Below the pieces are notes generated by a model that saw nothing but the letters and a program-made list of their open reading frames with translations, made no database searches and was not told the origin of the DNA. From Flavobacterium aquidurense (GTDB taxonomy: Bacteria > Bacteroidota > Bacteroidia > Flavobacteriales > Flavobacteriaceae), in the NCBI RefSeq assembly GCF_001404985.1, contig NZ_JRLF01000006.1:545297-609296 (forward strand): a DNA stretch of 64,000 bases, given 5' to 3'. A program made the position numbers and the translations under genes. Below, piece by piece: positions 52,611 through 60,884 of the stretch (position 1 is the first letter of the stretch; each line of letters begins with the position of its first letter).

Positions 52611-52865
52611 AAGTGTGAGAAAAGAAAATAGAGGAAAGAAGAAAGAGGAAAGAAGTAAGAGGAAAGAAGTAAGAAGAAAGATTTTGTTATGGATTTTAAA
52701 TCTTAGATTTTTCATGAACTATTTTTATACAATATTTATTATAAATTATTGACGATAAAATCTTTCCTCTTGCCTCTATATTCTATAATCTTGCCTCTTG
52801 CATCTAATCTCTAAACTCTTGCCTCTTTCTTCTAAACTCTTACCTCTTTCTCCTAAACTCTTAAC
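52611..52865. repeat. Purine-rich stretch and matching pyrimidine-rich stretch between DGPF and sigma genes
   Basis: 52615-52680 is almost only A and G with a repeated GGAAAGAAGTAAGA; 52761-52865 is T/C-rich with repeated CTCTTGCCTCTT and CTAAACTCTT. The two halves are roughly complementary, so they can form a long imperfect hairpin around ~80 AT-rich bases. No gene lies in this gap. Confidence 0.7.
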
Positions 52866-52872
52866 TCAATTT

Positions 52873-54111
52873 ATGAACCAGGAACTACTCCCCAACTTAT
52901 TCAGGAGCGAATATCAAAAAATCGTTTCGGTTTTATGCAATCTCTTTGGTATTCATCATATTGAGATTGCGGAGGATATTGTAAGCGATACTTTTTTGAC
53001 AGCATCAGAGACCTGGGCGATTAAAGGGATTCCTGAAAATCCAACGGCCTGGCTTTATACTGTGGCTAAAAACAAAACCAAAAACTACTTTAAACGAAAT
53101 GATGTTTTCGAAAAGAAAATTGTAACCGAAATAAAATACAATTCCACATTAAGCAATCCGGAGATTGAAATAGATATGTCTGATAAAAACATTACAGATA
53201 GTCAGCTTGCGATGCTATTTACGGTTTGTAATCCTTCCAATTCTGACGAAGCACAAATTGCCCTTGCATTAAATTTATTATGCGGTTTTGGAATCAGTGA
53301 GATTGCCGATGCTTTTTTATCGAATAAGGAAGTGATTTACAAAAGAATCAACCGTGCCAAAGAGAAACTCAAAGAGGAAAATATCAAGATTCAAAATCCA
53401 AATCCAACAGAAATAAAAGAGCGAATCGATACGGTTCTTAAAACTATTTATCTTTTATATTCTGAAGGCTACTACTCGACTTCACAAAACACAACTTTAC
53501 GAAAAGACCTTTGCGCAGAAGCCATGCGTCTTGTTTATTTACTGATTCAAAATCAAACTACCAATTTACCTGCAACAAATGCATTAATGGCTTTGATGTG
53601 TTTTCATTCGTCTAGATTTGATGCCCGAATAACTCAAAACGGTGAAATTATTTTATATCAGGATCAGGATGAATCGCTTTGGAATCAGGAATTAATAGAC
53701 AAAGGAACATATTTCCTGAGCCAGTCCTCTAGCGGAAACACACTTTCTAAATACCATCTTGAAGCCGGAATTGCCTATTGGCATACCCAAAAAAAAGATA
53801 CACCTGAAAAATGGCAGCATATTTTAGAATTGTATAATAACCTGATTATTTTAGAATACTCTCCAATTGTGGTTTTAAACAGAACTTATGCTTTATCTAA
53901 AGTAAAAGGAAAACAAGAATCAATCTCTGAAGCCGAAAAACTGAACCTTACAAACAATCATTTTTATTACTCTTTACTCGGCAATTTATATTCCGGTTAT
54001 GACAATAAAAAAGCCCTGCAGCACTTTCAAACGGCACTTGGCTTAGCCAAAACTACTTCGGATAAAAATGTTATAACTAAAAATATAGACCGGCTTTGTT
54101 TAAAGGACTAA
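52873..54111 (+). CDS. ECF RNA polymerase sigma factor of the ECF42 type (DUF6596/TPR-like C-terminus)
   Basis: 412 residues from the ATG at 52873; a TTG at 52798 would lie inside the pyrimidine-rich repeat. Sigma region 2 (~10-75: EDIVSDTFLTASETW, NPTAWLYTVAKNKTKNYF) and region 4 (~130-170: ALNLLCGFGISEIADAFL, KEVIYKRINRAKEKLKE). The long C-terminal part (~180-410) has LYLLYSEGYYSTSQ and helical repeats typical of this group. It needs no anti-sigma factor; the C-terminal extension regulates activity. The DGPF gene upstream is the usual partner. Confidence 0.9.
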   Translation: MNQELLPNLFRSEYQKIVSVLCNLFGIHHIEIAEDIVSDTFLTASETWAIKGIPENPTAWLYTVAKNKTKNYFKRNDVFEKKIVTEIKYNSTLSNPEIEIDMSDKNITDSQLAMLFTVCNPSNSDEAQIALALNLLCGFGISEIADAFLSNKEVIYKRINRAKEKLKEENIKIQNPNPTEIKERIDTVLKTIYLLYSEGYYSTSQNTTLRKDLCAEAMRLVYLLIQNQTTNLPATNALMALMCFHSSRFDARITQNGEIILYQDQDESLWNQELIDKGTYFLSQSSSGNTLSKYHLEAGIAYWHTQKKDTPEKWQHILELYNNLIILEYSPIVVLNRTYALSKVKGKQESISEAEKLNLTNNHFYYSLLGNLYSGYDNKKALQHFQTALGLAKTTSDKNVITKNIDRLCLKD

Positions 54112-54249
54112 GAAATCTTTGGTTATAACCAAAAACAGCTATTTAATTTTTTGTCTTTATTTATCAATATTATGCTGTTTAGCTACAAAATCTTTCAAAA
54201 AAAGATTTAAAATTTATTTGAACAGCTGTTAAATCTTTAATAAATATTA

Positions 54250-54280
54250 ATTGTTAATATTCTAGGAAAACGTATATTTG
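54250..54280 (+). promoter_or_regulatory. Consensus promoter of the Kai-type operon
   Basis: ATTG (54250-54253), a 19-base spacer and TATATTTG (54273-54280) match the Bacteroidetes -33/-7 promoter. The GTG start follows at 54303. Confidence 0.75.
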
Positions 54281-54302
54281 AGTAAACAGAATATTAAATA
54301 GC

Positions 54303-55976
54303 GTGCAAGAACAATCAAAATCACATAGTTTTATATTTCCCAAAACTCCTACAGGAGTAGACGGCCTAGATGAGATTACTGATGGCGGATTTCCGAAAGG
54401 ACGGCCTACATTAATCTGCGGCGGTGCCGGCTGCGGAAAAACATTGTTATCAATGCAATTCCTCATTAGAGGTATTACAGAATATAACGAACCCGGGGTC
54501 TTCATGTCATTTGAAGAACCATCGGATGACCTTACTCTTAATGTTAAATCACTTGGCTTTGACCTCGAAAAGCTTAAAGCAAATAAAAAACTGGTCGTAG
54601 ATCACGTTAGGGTTGAAAGATCTGAAATAGAAGAAGCCGGAGAATATGACCTTGAAGGTTTATTTATCAGGTTAGGTCATGCAATAGATTCGATAAAAGC
54701 GAAACGTGTCGTACTTGATACGATAGAATCTTTATTTTCAGGCCTGGATAATCAGGCAATTCTTAGAGCAGAGTTGCGCAGATTATTTCACTGGCTTAAA
54801 GCAAAAGGCGTAACAGCAATTATTACAGGAGAACGCGGCGAAGCAACTTTAACCCGTCAGGGATTAGAAGAATATGTTTCTGACTGTGTTATCGTTCTGG
54901 ATCACAGAGTTATAGAACAGGTTTCTACGAGAAGACTTCGAATTGTAAAATACAGAGGATCTACTCATGGTACAAACGAATATCCGTTTCTTATTGATGA
55001 AGACGGTATTTCGGTATTGCCTATTACCTCATTAAAATTAGATAATGAAGTTTCATCAGATGTAATTTCGACCGGAGTTCCCGGACTAAACGAGATGTTT
55101 CAGGGTGGCGGATTTTATCGCGGAAGCAACATTCTCGTATCCGGAACTGCAGGAACAGCCAAAACTACTATTGCGTGTTATTTTGCCAATGAGCAATGCG
55201 AAAAAAATGAAAAAACAATCTATTTTGCTTTTGAAGAATCACCACAGCAGTTGGTTCGAAACATGAAATCAATAAATGTTGATCTTCAAAAACATATCGA
55301 TAAGGGAACTTTACAAATACATTCCTCACGTCCGTCATTAAACGGTCTGGAATTGCATTTGTTAACGCTTCGCAAATTAATCAGGGAATTTAAACCTACT
55401 ACGATTATCATTGATCCTATTAGTAATTTGATTACAGTAGGAAGCGAACACGAAGTGCGTTCGATGCTTGTAAGACTTATTGATATGCTGAAAGCAAATA
55501 ATATTACAGCACTTTTTACCTCCTTAAACAAGCAAACAGATAACCTTAGACCTGATCTTGCAGAAGAATCTGTATCATCATTGGTAGATACCTGGATTAC
55601 GGTTCGCGATATGGAAGGAATTGGCGAAAGAAACCGCGGAATTTTTATTGTAAAAGCCCGTGGAATGGGACATTCTAACCAGGTTAGGGAATTTGTAATT
55701 ACAGATAACGGGATATCATTACTGGATGTAGAATTGGGACCACAAGGAATCCTTACTGGTGCTGCAAGAAAAACATATCAGTTCAAGAAAACAATTTCGG
55801 ATATTAAGCTTCAAAATGAAATAAGCAGAAAAGACAGGGAAATTGAGCGTAAACGAAAAGTTCTTGAAGCAAATATAGAAGCGCTTAGAAATGAATTTGA
55901 ATCTGCAGAGGAAGAATTAAGTATTTTGAAAGCTACAGAAGAATTACAGGAAAAGCTGTCTTCTAAAAAAAAATAG
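54303..55976 (+). CDS. KaiC-like double-domain ATPase
   Basis: 557 residues, starting with GTG. Two RecA-like KaiC domains: CI (~10-245) with Walker A GGAGCGKT (40-47) and acids in SFEEP (70-73), and CII (~250-490) with Walker A GTAGTAKT (281-288), then FAFEESP. The CII segment SVSSLVDTWITVRDMEG aligns with the phosphorylation loop of cyanobacterial KaiC, and S425/S426 take the places of S431/T432, so autophosphorylation is plausible. The tail (~505-555) is a charged coiled coil replacing the KaiA-binding segment. First gene of a five-gene operon with two kaiB genes, a kinase and a receiver. No kaiA. Confidence 0.92.
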   Translation: MQEQSKSHSFIFPKTPTGVDGLDEITDGGFPKGRPTLICGGAGCGKTLLSMQFLIRGITEYNEPGVFMSFEEPSDDLTLNVKSLGFDLEKLKANKKLVVDHVRVERSEIEEAGEYDLEGLFIRLGHAIDSIKAKRVVLDTIESLFSGLDNQAILRAELRRLFHWLKAKGVTAIITGERGEATLTRQGLEEYVSDCVIVLDHRVIEQVSTRRLRIVKYRGSTHGTNEYPFLIDEDGISVLPITSLKLDNEVSSDVISTGVPGLNEMFQGGGFYRGSNILVSGTAGTAKTTIACYFANEQCEKNEKTIYFAFEESPQQLVRNMKSINVDLQKHIDKGTLQIHSSRPSLNGLELHLLTLRKLIREFKPTTIIIDPISNLITVGSEHEVRSMLVRLIDMLKANNITALFTSLNKQTDNLRPDLAEESVSSLVDTWITVRDMEGIGERNRGIFIVKARGMGHSNQVREFVITDNGISLLDVELGPQGILTGAARKTYQFKKTISDIKLQNEISRKDREIERKRKVLEANIEALRNEFESAEEELSILKATEELQEKLSSKKK

Positions 55977-55982
55977 GATAAA

Positions 55983-56279
55983 ATGAAAAAAGAAGCTGTA
56001 GCCGAATGGCAATTACGATTGTATATTGCAGGCCAAACGCCAAAATCAATAACGGCGCTGGAGAATATAAAAAAATATGCCGAGGAACATTTAAAAGGAA
56101 TTTATAGTATTGAAATTGTAGATTTGCTTAAAAATCCGCAATTGGCAGAAGGGGACCAGATTTTTGCTGTACCTACATTAGTGAGAAAATTTCCAGAACC
56201 TATCCGCAAGATCATTGGTGATCTTTCGAATGAGGAACGAGTACTTGTCGGGCTTAATATAAAACCCTTAAACTCTTAA
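55983..56279 (+). CDS. KaiB-like protein, canonical type
   Basis: 98 residues with the thioredoxin-like KaiB sequence: [19 protein letters not shown], then [40 protein letters not shown]. This is close to cyanobacterial KaiB, including the conserved [10 protein letters not shown] and the cis-Pro region, which supports fold-switching and binding to the KaiC CI ring. It starts 6 bases after kaiC. The length (98 vs ~102) is normal. Confidence 0.92.
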   Translation: MKKEAVAEWQLRLYIAGQTPKSITALENIKKYAEEHLKGIYSIEIVDLLKNPQLAEGDQIFAVPTLVRKFPEPIRKIIGDLSNEERVLVGLNIKPLNS

Positions 56280-56283
56280 AAAA

Positions 56284-56583
56284 ATGGATGACTCATCTGA
56301 TGGCTCAAGTACAACCAAACATAAATTTATGCTTTTTGTTTCGGGTATGTCTGTTAAATCAGGTCATGCTATCGAAAACCTTCGTAAAATCTGCGATCAG
56401 TATCTAAAAGATAATTACGAATTAGAAATCATAGATATTAGCCGGGATACAGAACAGGCTCTGATACATCAAATAGTAGCAATACCCACATTGATAAAAA
56501 CAGATCCTGCACCAAGGAGAATTATCCTGGGCGATTTATCAGACAAGGAAAAGGTATTAAGAATCCTAAACATACGCGAATAA
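56284..56583 (+). CDS. Second, divergent KaiB-like protein
   Basis: 99 residues. FMLFVSGMSVKSGHAIENLRK, YELEIIDISRDTEQALIHQI and VAIPTLIKTDPAPRRIILGDLS keep the KaiB outline, but the [10 protein letters not shown] segment is replaced by DISRDTEQAL. An acidic/Ser-rich N-terminal extension (~12 residues) is extra. It lies 4 bases after the first kaiB, so it is a diverged duplicate and may compete for, or bind other sites on, KaiC, as SasA-like KaiB domains do. The kinase gene starts 1 base after its stop. Confidence 0.88.
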   Translation: MDDSSDGSSTTKHKFMLFVSGMSVKSGHAIENLRKICDQYLKDNYELEIIDISRDTEQALIHQIVAIPTLIKTDPAPRRIILGDLSDKEKVLRILNIRE

Positions 56584-56584
56584 T

Positions 56585-57841
56585 TTGAAGGACAATAATA
56601 CAAATATAGAATCCCTAAAAGCTGAAATAGCTTCCTTAAAAGAGCAACTTTACGAGTCTAATAGTATTGTTGATGCTATAAAGGAGGGGGATGTTGACGC
56701 ATTAGTGGTAAATGCAAACGGAACGCCGCAGCTTTATTCGCTTGAAACCGCAGATTATACGTTTAGGCTCCTGATAGAAAAATTTGGACAAGGGGCATTG
56801 AGTATTTCCAGAAATGGACTTATACTATATTGTAATGATTATTTCTCTAAACTTATAGGCATACCTGCCGAAAAAATAATTGGAAATTACCTGTACCAAT
56901 ACTTTAATAGTATGGACAATTTTGTGCCCATTATAGAAGCTTTGAAATATGGTATTACCACGCACGAAATTGTTTTTAAAACGCAAACGTACAGAAAAAC
57001 TTTTCCTGCCTATATTGCCGTTACAGATCTTGAACCGGCCGTTCAGGGTATTGGGATCGTAATTACAGATCTTACAGAGAAGAAAAAACACGAAGATGCA
57101 TTAATACAGCATCAGAAAGAACTCGAAGAAAAAATTCATGAGTTAAATAGAATAAACGCTAATCTGGAGGAATTTATTCATGTAATATCACATGATCTTA
57201 AAGAACCACTTAGAAAAATTGTGATGTATAACGGAAGAATAGATGCAAGTTATCTATCTGAAGCTGATGCCAAATCTATGAATGTGATGAAATCAGCAGC
57301 TTTAAGATTAAATTCACTTGTAGATGATCTCGTTAGTTATTCATCGCATACGGCACAGGAAGAACGTTCAGAAATTAATCTGGTAGATGTAATTAGAGAA
57401 GTTACGGATGATCTGGAAATTATAATATCCGATAAAAAGGCAGAAATCAAAATAGGAAAACTGCCTACAATAAAAGCTTCAAGAGTACAAATGCGCCAAC
57501 TTTTTTCTAACCTTATTTCAAACGCCATAAAATACAGCAAGAAAGATAGTTTTCCTCTTATTGAAATTTCTCAAATTGATACTTTTGAACCTGAAATTCA
57601 AAATCAAAACCATCAGTTTATTAAAATTCAGATAAAAGATAACGGTATCGGGATGGAACAAAACCATCTTCTTAAAATCTTTACCATATTTCAGCGCCTG
57701 CATGCCAAAAATGAATATTCCGGTAACGGAATTGGCCTTGCGATTTGTAAAAAAATCATGGAAAATCATTCCGGAAATATTACTGTGGTAAGTAAACCGA
57801 ATGAGGGCACCACGTTTAACCTTTATTTCCCAATAGTATAA
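56585..57841 (+). CDS. PAS-domain sensor histidine kinase of the Kai operon
   Basis: 418 residues, TTG start one base after the previous stop. Coiled coil (~8-30), PAS domain (~58-172: LSISRNGLILYCNDYFSKLIG), coiled coil (~175-195), HisKA with H203 in HVISHDLKEPLRKI, and HATPase (~300-418: LFSNLISNAIKYSKK, DNGIGM, GNGIGLAICKKIM). It has no membrane segment, so it senses inside the cell. By position it could read out the KaiC/KaiB state as SasA does in cyanobacteria, but it has no KaiB-like domain of its own. It overlaps the receiver gene by one base. Confidence 0.9.
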   Translation: MKDNNTNIESLKAEIASLKEQLYESNSIVDAIKEGDVDALVVNANGTPQLYSLETADYTFRLLIEKFGQGALSISRNGLILYCNDYFSKLIGIPAEKIIGNYLYQYFNSMDNFVPIIEALKYGITTHEIVFKTQTYRKTFPAYIAVTDLEPAVQGIGIVITDLTEKKKHEDALIQHQKELEEKIHELNRINANLEEFIHVISHDLKEPLRKIVMYNGRIDASYLSEADAKSMNVMKSAALRLNSLVDDLVSYSSHTAQEERSEINLVDVIREVTDDLEIIISDKKAEIKIGKLPTIKASRVQMRQLFSNLISNAIKYSKKDSFPLIEISQIDTFEPEIQNQNHQFIKIQIKDNGIGMEQNHLLKIFTIFQRLHAKNEYSGNGIGLAICKKIMENHSGNITVVSKPNEGTTFNLYFPIV

Positions 57842-58245
57842 TGCCAAACTTAAATAATCTACATATTATTATTGCCGAAGATGATATCGATGATGCAGAT
57901 ATAATCTGTCATACCTTTACTAAAAACCCTGATTTTGCAAAAGTAAGTCTTGTGGGCAATGGTGAAGAACTTTTAAATTATTTAGAAGATGCCTCAAATG
58001 AAACTCCGGACATCATTCTTACAGATATCAATATGCCTATACTGGACGGTATTGAGGCATTGCAGCAAATTTTGAATAATAACGATTTAAAAACAATTCC
58101 GTGTTTTGTATACTCAACCAGTATAAATCCGGTTTATAAAGAAAAATGCGACATGCTGGGCGTAAAAGCCTACCTAATAAAACCGTATTCTATTGAAGGT
58201 TTTGACGAAATTCCTAAAAGTATACTTTCGATTATCGAACAATAA
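57841..58245 (+). CDS. Single-domain response regulator of the Kai operon
   Basis: 134 residues, start codon overlapping the kinase stop (TAATG). Receiver marks: acidic pocket EDDIDD (13-18), phospho-acceptor D62 in IILTDINMPILDG, Ser/Thr in VYSTSINP and K114 in AYLIKPY. No output domain, so the signal leaves by protein contact or further phosphotransfer. It is almost certainly the partner of the PAS kinase just upstream. Confidence 0.92.
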   Translation: MPNLNNLHIIIAEDDIDDADIICHTFTKNPDFAKVSLVGNGEELLNYLEDASNETPDIILTDINMPILDGIEALQQILNNNDLKTIPCFVYSTSINPVYKEKCDMLGVKAYLIKPYSIEGFDEIPKSILSIIEQ

Positions 58246-58272
58246 TACTGAAATAAATAACTACATAATAGC

Positions 58273-58306
58273 AAAAGAGCTGGTCTAACGATCAGCTCTT
58301 TTTTTA
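58273..58306 (+). terminator. Terminator of the Kai-type operon
   Basis: AAAAGAGCTG (58273-58282) pairs with CAGCTCTTTT (58293-58302), followed by further T. Confidence 0.9.
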
Positions 58307-58749
58307 TACCTCCTCAATTTTTAGTTATTCTATACTAAAACTACAATTTCACTATGTTTTCTTCAAAATCCAATCTCGAACAATTTACTATGCTAACATA
58401 GGAAATTACTTAAATAATTGTTTGCTATTTTAAAATAAATAAGAATTTTTTCAATATATTTAGTAAAATATCTTACTTATACTACAATGTTGAGTTGTTA
58501 AAATATTGCGGAATATTCAATTTAACACAATTCACAAGGTAAAATTTGTAAGATTATTTATGATTTAACACATTGTTCCATTATTATTTCGAAGCTAAAA
58601 AATTTCATATTAACCTCATTTCCATCAAAATACATCATTAATATAAATACGTTCTTATATTTTATAAAATTATTCTTACCTGTTGATTTTTAATTACAGT
58701 AAAATAAAATCGTTTTATGAATTTTTATTCCCCAATCTAAAATTATCAT
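58307..58749. other. 443-base AT-rich gap without a recognised gene
   Basis: I see no open frame with coding character, no RNA gene and no exact TAnnTTTG box near the end; the closest is TAAAATTTG (58541-58549), one base too long. It probably holds the promoter of the 58750 gene. Confidence 0.6.
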
Positions 58750-58959
58750 ATGAAAATCAGAAAGTTAAAATTACTATTAGCCTTATTTCTTTGCATGGCT
58801 TTTAAAAGTTATGCCGCGCCTTCTCCTCCACGACCACAAGCAATTCCTCCTCCGGTAGGTGATCCGGCGCCCATAGACAGCGAAATTTGGATATTATTCG
58901 CAAGTGGTCTTTTGCTCGGCATATTTTTTCTGTTTAGAAATTCAAAATCGACAGCATAA
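58750..58959 (+). CDS. Small exported membrane protein with Pro-rich segment and PID motif
   Basis: 69 residues: signal peptide (~1-22, ending SYAA), a Pro-rich stretch (PSPPRPQAIPPPVGDPAP, 23-40), the motif APIDSEIWILFASGLLLGIFFLF as a single C-terminal membrane helix, and a basic tail (RNSKSTA). Many Flavobacteria encode such short proteins with a PID(S/x) motif before a C-terminal helix, reminiscent of a sorting signal, but their function is unknown. It lies before two large secreted proteins. Confidence 0.65.
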   Translation: MKIRKLKLLLALFLCMAFKSYAAPSPPRPQAIPPPVGDPAPIDSEIWILFASGLLLGIFFLFRNSKSTA

Positions 58960-59027
58960 CTATCACAAATGTAAATTAAGATGAACCGCAAAAATCCAAA
59001 TCTATTACTACACTAAAAGTGAAAGTT

Positions 59028-60839
59028 ATGAAAAAAACAACATTACTTATTTTGATACTGGCCACTACAAAATGTATCTCACAAATTTATTTTAGTCCTA
59101 ACGCAAGCATGTACGTAAAAAACGAAGTATTATATGTACAGCAAAATATAAATTTAGACGCTACTTCAAATTTATATTTAAGAAATAATTCACAATTGCT
59201 GCAAGGATCTGCCGGAACTTCAACCAATCTTGGGACGGGTACTCTCTCTGTTTATCAAGAAGGTACATCAGACAACTTTGATTATAATTATTGGTGTTCT
59301 CCTGTGGGAAATGCCTCTGCTACTCCGGGAAATGAAAACTTTGGTATTACAATGTTAAGCAGACCAACAAATTCAACTGCTTCAACAACAGCAACTATTC
59401 TGGTCGCAACTAATTCAAACGGAACTTCAAACCCGCTTGCAATTGCTTCAAAGTGGATTTATAAATTAATTAATGCCAATAATTATTCGCAATGGCTTTT
59501 TGTTGGCGGAGCTACAACCCTGGCTCCGGGCGAAGGTTTTTCTATGAAAGGCACAAGCGGTACAGATGCCGTCGATCCGGAAGGAACCGGTGTTACCAAT
59601 AATCCCGGAAGTGCCCAGAGATATGATTTTAGAGGAAAACCAAATGATGGCAATATCAGCATTACTCTAGGGATTAATAATGCCACATTAACCGGAAACC
59701 CTTATCCCTCAGCTTTACATTTAAATGCTTTTCTTTTAGATGCTTCTAATACCGCAACCGGAGGCGTAGCTTATTTTTGGCAACAGGATAAAACAGTAAA
59801 TTCCCATACTCTTATAAGTTACAAAGGAGGATATGGATCTTATTCTCCGGTAGATTTGGTTTCTCCTGGTGTATATGTGCCTGCCTTTTTTAGTTCTTAT
59901 AATGCAGATGGTTCCGTAAACAATACAGGATCCTCATCCGGAATTGTAATCAACAGACAATATTCTCCTATAGGTCAGGGATTTGTGATTAGTGCCACTG
60001 CCAACGGAACTGCAACTTTTAAAAATAGTCACAGGATATTTATGAAAGAAGGTTCAGGATCATCTCAATTTGAAAGACAAACTCCAAAAGAAAAAACGGT
60101 TCAAAAAGAAGATTCTGCTGAAGCAGCTACAGAAGAAGTTGTAGAAGAAGTTCCTCATTTTAAGTTAAATACGATCATTAACAACGAATTTACAAGACAA
60201 CTGGCTTTGGCTTTTGTACCACAAGCTACGGATGGAATTGATATAGGTATTGACGCCTTAAACATGGATGATTCAGTGCCAAATGATGTGACTTTTTGGT
60301 TAGAAAACGGAAGTTATGTAATTCAGGGCGTTAATTTTGATGAAACAAAGAAAATAGCACTTACTGCAAAAGTAGCGACAAACACTACTTTTAAATTCTA
60401 TATTCCCGAAGTGGTAAATTTCGATAACTCGCAAATGATTTACCTGTATGATGCTCTTGATAACTCTTATCATGATATAAAAAACGGAACATATGAAGTT
60501 GCCGTTGCTCCGGGCGTATATCCTGACCGATTTAAAATCACATTTAAAAGCGAACAAACTCTTGGTACCGGCAGCCAAACCTCTAAAAAATTCTTTATTA
60601 TACAGGATAATGCCAATAGTAAATTAAAAGCTGAAAACCCTAATAATTTAGCCATCAAATCATTTAAGTTATACGATGTTCTAGGAAAAGCTGTGTTATC
60701 TAAAAAAGACCTTGGAACAGATGAGAATTTTACTTTTTCGACCAGCGGGTTAAGTAACGGAATTTACATTGCCGAATTCTTAACAACCAATAATGAAAGA
60801 CTTACTGAGAAAGTTGTAATCTCAAATTCAGGCAAATAA
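59028..60839 (+). CDS. Secreted protein with type IX secretion (type A) sorting domain
   Basis: 603 residues from the ATG at 59028 (a GTG 9 bases earlier is less likely). Signal peptide (~1-18, ending CISQ). The bulk is beta-rich with low-complexity Ser/Thr/Asn stretches and a Glu-rich region (~350-370). The C-terminal ~75 residues are a T9SS type A sorting domain: SFKLYDVLGKAVLSKKDLG, GIYIAEFLTTNNERLTEKVVI. It should cross the outer membrane by type IX secretion and be attached at the surface or released. No enzyme motif is seen, so it may be an adhesin or matrix protein. Confidence 0.82.
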   Translation: MKKTTLLILILATTKCISQIYFSPNASMYVKNEVLYVQQNINLDATSNLYLRNNSQLLQGSAGTSTNLGTGTLSVYQEGTSDNFDYNYWCSPVGNASATPGNENFGITMLSRPTNSTASTTATILVATNSNGTSNPLAIASKWIYKLINANNYSQWLFVGGATTLAPGEGFSMKGTSGTDAVDPEGTGVTNNPGSAQRYDFRGKPNDGNISITLGINNATLTGNPYPSALHLNAFLLDASNTATGGVAYFWQQDKTVNSHTLISYKGGYGSYSPVDLVSPGVYVPAFFSSYNADGSVNNTGSSSGIVINRQYSPIGQGFVISATANGTATFKNSHRIFMKEGSGSSQFERQTPKEKTVQKEDSAEAATEEVVEEVPHFKLNTIINNEFTRQLALAFVPQATDGIDIGIDALNMDDSVPNDVTFWLENGSYVIQGVNFDETKKIALTAKVATNTTFKFYIPEVVNFDNSQMIYLYDALDNSYHDIKNGTYEVAVAPGVYPDRFKITFKSEQTLGTGSQTSKKFFIIQDNANSKLKAENPNNLAIKSFKLYDVLGKAVLSKKDLGTDENFTFSTSGLSNGIYIAEFLTTNNERLTEKVVISNSGK

Positions 60840-60884
60840 TTATATCCTTTAAATAAAATATACACCAAACTAATATTAGAAATT

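Noticed and set aside
52798..52872. N-terminal extension of the sigma factor from a TTG at 52798
   Set aside because: The 25 extra residues are a translation of the pyrimidine-rich repeat (KLLPLSSKLLPLSPKLL) and the ATG at 52873 starts the normal family N-terminus.
54303..58245. True circadian clock
   Set aside because: KaiA is absent and no rhythm can be read from the sequence; only the presence of KaiC/KaiB-like proteins is supported.
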